Shown: piece after piece, positions 59,997 through 64,000 of the stretch
How the letters are laid out: every line of letters starts with the position of its first letter
Numbering within the stretch: the first letter of the stretch is position 1
NCBI RefSeq assembly: GCF_018129005.1
Contig: NZ_JAAEDL010000010.1
Span: 107,007-171,006, forward strand
DNA length: 64,000 nt
Reading direction: 5' to 3'
DNA from: Neoroseomonas eburnea
GTDB taxonomy: Bacteria > Pseudomonadota > Alphaproteobacteria > Acetobacterales > Acetobacteraceae
The notes under the pieces: generated by a model
Databases searched by the model: none
What the model was told of the DNA's origin: nothing
Seen by the model: only the letters and a program-made list of their open reading frames with translations
Translations under genes and position numbers: made by a program

Positions 59997-61372
59997 GCCG
60001 CATCGTCCTTCGCCAGCCCCGCCAGCGCACCTACGGTCAGCGGCTTGAACGGCGCGCGCGGCCGCAGCACGCCGGCCTGCTCGACCGTGATGCCGCGCTC
60101 CGCCGCGATCAGCGCCGCGACGGTGGTGCCGCACATGCGCCCCTGGCACGGTCCCATGCCCGTGCGCAGATAGGCCTTGGCCTGGTTCGGCCCGGTCGCA
60201 CCGAGCCGCGCCGCCGCGCGCACCTGGCCGGCGGTGATCTCCTCGCAGCGGCAGACCAGCGTGCTGTCGTCGGCCGGCGCCAGCACCTCCGGCGCCGGCG
60301 CATAGAGCCGGTCGAGGAAGGGCCGCAGCGCCAATGCTCGGCGCAGCGCGGCGCGATGCGGCACGGCGCGCCGGTCGCGTTCCGCCGTATCGATCCGGCC
60401 GAGCCGGCACGCCGCATCCAGCGCCGCCAGCCGGCCCGTCGCCACCGCGGCCTCCCAGCCGCCGATCCCGCCGCCGTCGCCGGCGACCGCGATGCCGTCA
60501 TGGCTGGTCGCGCCCCAGCCATCCAACGTCGGCCGCCAGCAGAGCTGCGCCGCATCCCAGCGATGCTCCAGCCCGAGCGCGCGCGTGACGTGGGTGGAGG
60601 GGATCACGCCCTCATGCAGCAGCAGCGTGCCGCAGGGGATGGTGTTGCCCTCCCAGCGCACATGCTCGACGCGCCCTTCGCCGAGCGCCTGGAGGCCGCG
60701 CACCTTGCGCACGACGCGCAGCCCGCGCGCCCGCGCCTCGCGCACCAGGGCGAGGCCCTTCAGCAGAAGCCTGCGTCCGGCCCAGAGGCCGCCCGCCTGC
60801 AAGGCCGCCGTCGCGGCGCTGCCGCGCGTCGTTTCCAGCAGCGTGACCGGCCCGGCGCCGGCACGCAGCATCTGCACCGCGATCAGCCAGCACAGCGGCC
60901 CCTGGCCCGCGATCACCACCGGCCCGGCGGGCACCGCGCCCGCGGTCTTCAGCAGGATCTGCGCAGCCCCGGCGCCCATCACGCCGGGCAAGGTCCAGCC
61001 CGGGATCGGCACCGGCCGTTCCTGCGCGCCGGTGGCGAGCAGCAGGCGCGACGCCCCGGCTTCCTCCGCCTTGCCCTCGCGCAGCAGGGAAAGGCGCAGC
61101 GTGTCCGTATCGATGTGCCACAGCGTGGTGCCGGGCCGGTACTCCACGCCGCGTGCGGCGCGGAAGGCGCGCACCAGCGCCATGCCCTCGGTCGCATAGT
61201 CGCCGGCCAGGGCGGGGTCGCCTGCGGCCCTTTCCACCGCGCGGAAGACCTGGCCGCCCGGCGCGTCCTGCTCGTCCAGCACCAGCACCGACAGGCCGAG
61301 CGCAGCGCCTTCCAGCGCCGCCGCGATGCCCGCCGGCCCGGCGCCGACGATGGCGAGGTCGTGCCCGCTCAT
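59993..61372 (-). CDS. FAD/NAD(P)-dependent oxidoreductase with BFD-like [2Fe-2S] domain (HcnB/LhpE type)
   Basis: 459 residues. N-terminal FAD fold DLAIVGAGPAGIAAALEGAALGLSVLVLDEQDAPGGQVF, an NAD(P)-type second Rossmann segment (GPVVIAGQGPLCWLIAVQMLRAG), and a C-terminal BFD-like domain CRCEEITAGQVRAAARLGATGPNQAKAYLRTGMGPCQGRMCG. This is the layout of HcnB, opine oxidase subunit A and D-hydroxyproline dehydrogenase. It would be a redox subunit of the DAO-type catalytic chain. Overlaps neighbours by 4 nt each. Confidence 0.9.
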   Translation of the reverse strand: MSGHDLAIVGAGPAGIAAALEGAALGLSVLVLDEQDAPGGQVFRAVERAAGDPALAGDYATEGMALVRAFRAARGVEYRPGTTLWHIDTDTLRLSLLREGKAEEAGASRLLLATGAQERPVPIPGWTLPGVMGAGAAQILLKTAGAVPAGPVVIAGQGPLCWLIAVQMLRAGAGPVTLLETTRGSAATAALQAGGLWAGRRLLLKGLALVREARARGLRVVRKVRGLQALGEGRVEHVRWEGNTIPCGTLLLHEGVIPSTHVTRALGLEHRWDAAQLCWRPTLDGWGATSHDGIAVAGDGGGIGGWEAAVATGRLAALDAACRLGRIDTAERDRRAVPHRAALRRALALRPFLDRLYAPAPEVLAPADDSTLVCRCEEITAGQVRAAARLGATGPNQAKAYLRTGMGPCQGRMCGTTVAALIAAERGITVEQAGVLRPRAPFKPLTVGALAGLAKDDAA

Positions 61373-61671
61373 GCCCGCGGCCCCGCGACGCGGGCGCCAC
61401 GCTGCGGCGCGATGCGCATGCCCGGCGCCACCGTCACCATACAGGCCTGGCGGTTCGGCACGCCGTCGATCTCGGCCAGGCAGTCGAAGCACACGCCCAT
61501 CATGCAATAGGGCAGGCGCGGCGCTCCGCCGACCGGCGTGCTGCGCAACGCCGGCAGGCCCGCCAGCAGTACCGCCGCGGCGGCCGATGCGCCTTCCGGC
61601 ACGCGCACCACCTGCCCGTCCACCAGCACCTCCACCGTCGCGGGGCGCGCTTCAGGCCGCTGTGCGTACAT
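61369..61671 (-). CDS. Small [2Fe-2S] protein (HcnA/opine oxidase gamma-type)
   Basis: 100 residues of the Fer2_4 type. The cluster region is YCMMGVCFDCLAEIDGVPNRQACM, which provides four cysteines in the C-x5-C-x2-C-x11-C spacing of this family. It is the third subunit type of HcnABC/opine-oxidase-like complexes. Overlaps HcnB-like by 4 nt and the upstream DAO gene by 20 nt. Confidence 0.88.
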   Translation of the reverse strand: MYAQRPEARPATVEVLVDGQVVRVPEGASAAAAVLLAGLPALRSTPVGGAPRLPYCMMGVCFDCLAEIDGVPNRQACMVTVAPGMRIAPQRGARVAGPRA

Positions 61672-62806
61672 GACCGAACCTCTCCGCGCTGAAGGGACGA
61701 AGCTCCGGCGCCAAGGCGCCGGCGGCGATCATCGGGGCGAGCATGCGTGCATGCGCCGCAGCCAGCGTGACGCCGGAATGGCAATTGGCGGTGAAGGCGC
61801 CGGGAAAGCGCTCGGACTGGTCGTAGATCGGCAGCCCATCGACCGACATCACGCGCAGCGCCGACCAGGCGCGCACGATGTTCAGCTCCGCGATCCAGGG
61901 CATCGCCAGCACCGCGCGCCTCGCCATGTCGCTCATCACCGAAGGGATCTGCGTGGTGCTGTCGAAGCCCGCATCCTCCTTGCTTTCGCCGATCAGCAGG
62001 GAGCCCTCGGCGGTCTGGCGCACGTTCACGGTGGGCATGGACAGCACGGGCTGCGCGCGTTCGGTGACGAGGATCTGCCCACGCTCCGGCCGCAGCGGCG
62101 CGGCGAGGCCGACCATCGGGGCGAGCGCGGCATTGCCCAGCCCGGCGGCGAGCACCAGGCGTGGCGCCCGCACCGTCGCCCCGCCCGCGGTGACGCGGAA
62201 ATCATGCGGCGCGGCATCGAGCCCGGCCACCGCCGCATTCGGCCGATAGGTCCCGCCGAGGTCGCGGAAGGCGGCATGCAGCGCGCGCAGCAGCGTCAGC
62301 GCGCCGGCATGGCCGTCATAGGGCGTCCAACTCGCTCCCACCACGGCGGGGCCGATCCCTGGCAGCCGCTCCGCCACCTCTGCGCGGGTGAGCATGCGGT
62401 ATTCGAAGCCGAAATTGCCGGCCTCCGCGCGCATGCGTTCCATCCGCGCCGCGCGGACGGAGAACTCCTCCTCCGAGAGGCAGATATGCAGTCCGCCCGG
62501 CTGTTCCAGCGCGGTGTCGAGCCCGGTGCGCGCCGCGAGCGCGGCGGCGAGCGCCGGCCAGGCTGCCGCCGATTGCCGCGACCAGCGCTGGTAGTGTGGC
62601 GCGCCGAGCCCCTTGGACTGCACCCAGACCAGCCCGAAATTGCCGCGGCTGGCGCGATGCGCGACATCGCCTTCGTCGAGCAGCAGCGTATCGAGGCCCT
62701 GTTCGGCAAGGCCGCAGGCGATGGCCGCGCCCACCAGCCCGCCGCCGATGACGATGGCATCGTGCCGGCCCGGGGCCGGCGAGGGTTCTTGCGCGGAAAG
62801 CACCAT
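61652..62806 (-). CDS. FAD-dependent amine/amino-acid oxidase (DAO family) 2
   Basis: 384 residues. DAO fold: HDAIVIGGGLVGAAIACGLAEQGLDTLLLDEGDVAHRASRGNFGLVWVQSKG; substrate-domain features PYDGHAGALTLLRALHAAF and C-terminal ALRVMSVDGLPIYDQSERFPGAFTANCHSGVTLAAAHARMLA. Closest in pattern to HcnC/D-hydroxyproline or glycine oxidase subunits. First gene of the operon, divergent from the LysR gene. Together with the downstream DAO, this operon has two oxidase catalytic subunits. Confidence 0.9.
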   Translation of the reverse strand: MVLSAQEPSPAPGRHDAIVIGGGLVGAAIACGLAEQGLDTLLLDEGDVAHRASRGNFGLVWVQSKGLGAPHYQRWSRQSAAAWPALAAALAARTGLDTALEQPGGLHICLSEEEFSVRAARMERMRAEAGNFGFEYRMLTRAEVAERLPGIGPAVVGASWTPYDGHAGALTLLRALHAAFRDLGGTYRPNAAVAGLDAAPHDFRVTAGGATVRAPRLVLAAGLGNAALAPMVGLAAPLRPERGQILVTERAQPVLSMPTVNVRQTAEGSLLIGESKEDAGFDSTTQIPSVMSDMARRAVLAMPWIAELNIVRAWSALRVMSVDGLPIYDQSERFPGAFTANCHSGVTLAAAHARMLAPMIAAGALAPELRPFSAERFGHVRTAA

Positions 62807-62885
62807 GACGGGGAACTTGGCCCTGGCGCCTGAACTGACACAAATTCATAATAGTCCCAGTTTCATTCCTCTGGGTTGCCGCACT
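62807..62885. promoter_or_regulatory. Divergent promoter region of LysR gene and oxidase operon
   Basis: 79 bp between the divergent start codons, with an AT-rich island at 62841-62870 (CAAATTCATAATAG and GTTTCATTCC) in otherwise GC-rich DNA. TTCAT occurs twice, 18 nt apart. By analogy with LysR systems this should hold the regulator binding site and both promoters; specific boxes cannot be fixed by eye. Confidence 0.5.
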
Positions 62886-63824
62886 GTGACCCCTCGCCGC
62901 TACCACCAGCTCCAGGCCTTCATCGCCGTCATGCAGCTCGGCTCGGTGAGCCGCGCCGCCGAATCCCTGTTCCTGACGCAGCCCGCCGTGACCAAGCTGC
63001 TGCGCGCGCTGGAGGAGGAGACCGGCCTCGGCCTGTTCGACCGCCGGCGCCGCCGGCTGGTCCCGACCCATGAGGCCCGGCGCTTCGAGCAGGAGGTCAC
63101 CCGCTTCTTCGCAGCCGCGCGGCAGGTGGACCGGCTGGCCAGCAACATGCGCGGCGCCGGGCTGGGCGAGCTGCGCGTGGCGGCCATGCCCTCGCTCGGC
63201 ATTTCCTTCGTGCCGCGCCTGCTGGCCCGCTTCGCGCGGGAAGCGCAGGGACTGCGCGTGGCGATGACGGTGGCGAGCTCGCTCGAGGTGCATGAGCTGG
63301 TGCAGTCGGGGCAGGTGGATCTCGGCTTCGCCAACCCTGTCTCGGCCGGCGGCGCGATGGCCGGCGCCCCCCCGATTCCACTGCCCGGCGTGCTGGTGCT
63401 GCCGCTCCGCCATCGCCTGGCCCGCCGCCGCGTGGTGGAGCTGCGGGAGCTGGAAGGCGAACCGCAGGTCTCGCTGGGCCGTCAGTACCGGCTGCGCGAC
63501 CTGGTGGACGAGATGTTCGAGCGGCACGGCGTCGCGACGGTGTCGGTGGCGGAGACGCAGAGCGCCGCGGCGGCGTGCGAGATGGTCGCCGAAGGCCTGG
63601 GCTTCGCCATCGTCGATGCGGTCACGGCCGGGCGATACGAAGGGCGCGTGGTCACGGTCGCTGTGAGGCCGGCGATCGACTTCCCGGTGCAGGTGCTGGC
63701 GCCGGCGGGGCGGCCGATGTCGGTGTTGGCGGCGCGGTTCCTCGGGATGGTCCAGGCAGCGATGCCGGACGGTGAGGACCGGAGCGGTCGATGGGCCGCG
63801 CAGATGCCGGAAGGTCGATGTTGA
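62886..63824 (+). CDS. LysR-family transcriptional regulator
   Basis: 312 residues from a GTG. N-terminal winged HTH: HQLQAFIAVMQLGSVSRAAESLFLTQPAVTKLLRALEEETGLGLFDRRRRRLVPTHEAR. The C-terminal effector domain begins GELRVAAMPSLGISFVPRLLARF. Divergent from the nine-gene oxidase/hydantoinase operon, which it most likely controls in response to the operon's substrate. Translation upstream of the GTG in this frame overlaps the DAO gene and is not credible. Confidence 0.93.
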   Translation: MTPRRYHQLQAFIAVMQLGSVSRAAESLFLTQPAVTKLLRALEEETGLGLFDRRRRRLVPTHEARRFEQEVTRFFAAARQVDRLASNMRGAGLGELRVAAMPSLGISFVPRLLARFAREAQGLRVAMTVASSLEVHELVQSGQVDLGFANPVSAGGAMAGAPPIPLPGVLVLPLRHRLARRRVVELRELEGEPQVSLGRQYRLRDLVDEMFERHGVATVSVAETQSAAAACEMVAEGLGFAIVDAVTAGRYEGRVVTVAVRPAIDFPVQVLAPAGRPMSVLAARFLGMVQAAMPDGEDRSGRWAAQMPEGRC

Positions 63825-63893
63825 GGGGGCGTTGCCCCTCCGGGCCACCCCACCAAAGGCCGAAGGGCCTTTGGAAACCATCACCTGGTGTCG
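63821..63893. repeat. Family A intergenic element, copy 7 (half)
   Basis: GAGGGGGC-gtt-GCCCCTC arm at the LysR stop codon, then CCACCAAAGGCCGAAGGGCCTTTGG and AAACCATCACCTGGTG. The second half may lie further right; the last 100 bp of the window hold nothing else I can identify. Confidence 0.75.
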
Positions 63894-64000
63894 GGCAGAG
63901 CAGGTATTTCGCGGCAACCAAGGAAGCGCCACGCTCGAAGGCCGGATTTCCTTCCGGGCGTCGTGGCCGCAGCGTACTTCCCCGCGCCGGCGCGGCAATC

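Overview
The window is 64 kb of very GC-rich chromosome from what looks like an alphaproteobacterium of the Acetobacteraceae (Roseomonas-like). This placement is inference. It rests on base composition, on frequent GTG/TTG starts, on the number of Bug/TctC-type tripartite tricarboxylate transporter (TTT) receptors (five), and on families such as DUF2585, SirB1 and UMF1-type MFS proteins. I saw no rRNA, tRNA, phage, transposase or CRISPR array. The content is mainly catabolism and solute uptake, with a few housekeeping genes.

Layout. 0-6 kb: rhodanese, YbaK-type deacylase, MAPEG protein, HemW, two tandem paralogous lipoproteins, SirB1-like protein. 6-14.4 kb: a Bug receptor, LutA coupled to a 2OG-Fe(II) oxygenase, a fasciclin lipoprotein, a minus-strand operon (ABC receptor, SCP2-like protein, hydrolase), then LutB-LutC. 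14.4-18.2 kb: Smr protein, XRE regulator, BenE transporter, DUF2585, 2-hydroxyacid dehydrogenase. 18.2-22.2 kb: a TTT operon with two TctC receptors flanking one TctBA pair. 23.2-28.3 kb: a sugar-acid type catabolic cluster (Gfo/Idh/MocA oxidoreductase, isomerase, enolase-superfamily enzyme, DapA-like lyase, cupin). 28.3-37.1 kb: EamA exporter, YgjP-type protease, two oxidoreductases, an isomerase divergent from a three-gene ferric/Fbp-type ABC importer. 37.3-42.6 kb: GST, glycerol kinase, SelA-like PLP enzyme, AtuA (DUF1446) and a small AtuA-like protein. 42.7-46.5 kb: SMP-30 lactonase and the most unusual locus here, three tandem secreted repeat-protein genes coupled to a JmjC/cupin-4 oxygenase. 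46.7-50.8 kb: a second TTT operon (TctC, TctB, PhzF, TctA). 50.8-52.8 kb: flavin reductase and MFS transporter. 53.1-62.8 kb: a tightly overlapping nine-gene minus-strand operon (two FAD amine oxidases, HcnAB-like subunits, RidA, hydantoinases A and B, Bug receptor) with a divergent LysR gene.

Between the operons lie two families of dispersed GC-rich intergenic elements built from strong hairpins. Family A carries a CCAAAGGCC/GGCCTTTGG stem (seven loci). Family B carries G-tract/C-tract arms (five loci). Two further hairpins share identical CCCGATCAG/CTGATCGGG arms.

The best candidate for an undescribed system is 43.75-46.52 kb. Sixteen repeats of the form D-x-D-P-x-D-x-x-G-x-G are spread over three exported proteins with a shared GRRxLVL N-terminal motif, and the last of the three genes overlaps by 4 nt an oxygenase with an intact H-x-D...H iron site. 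A post-translational hydroxylation system acting on the repeats is a reasonable hypothesis, not a demonstrated one.
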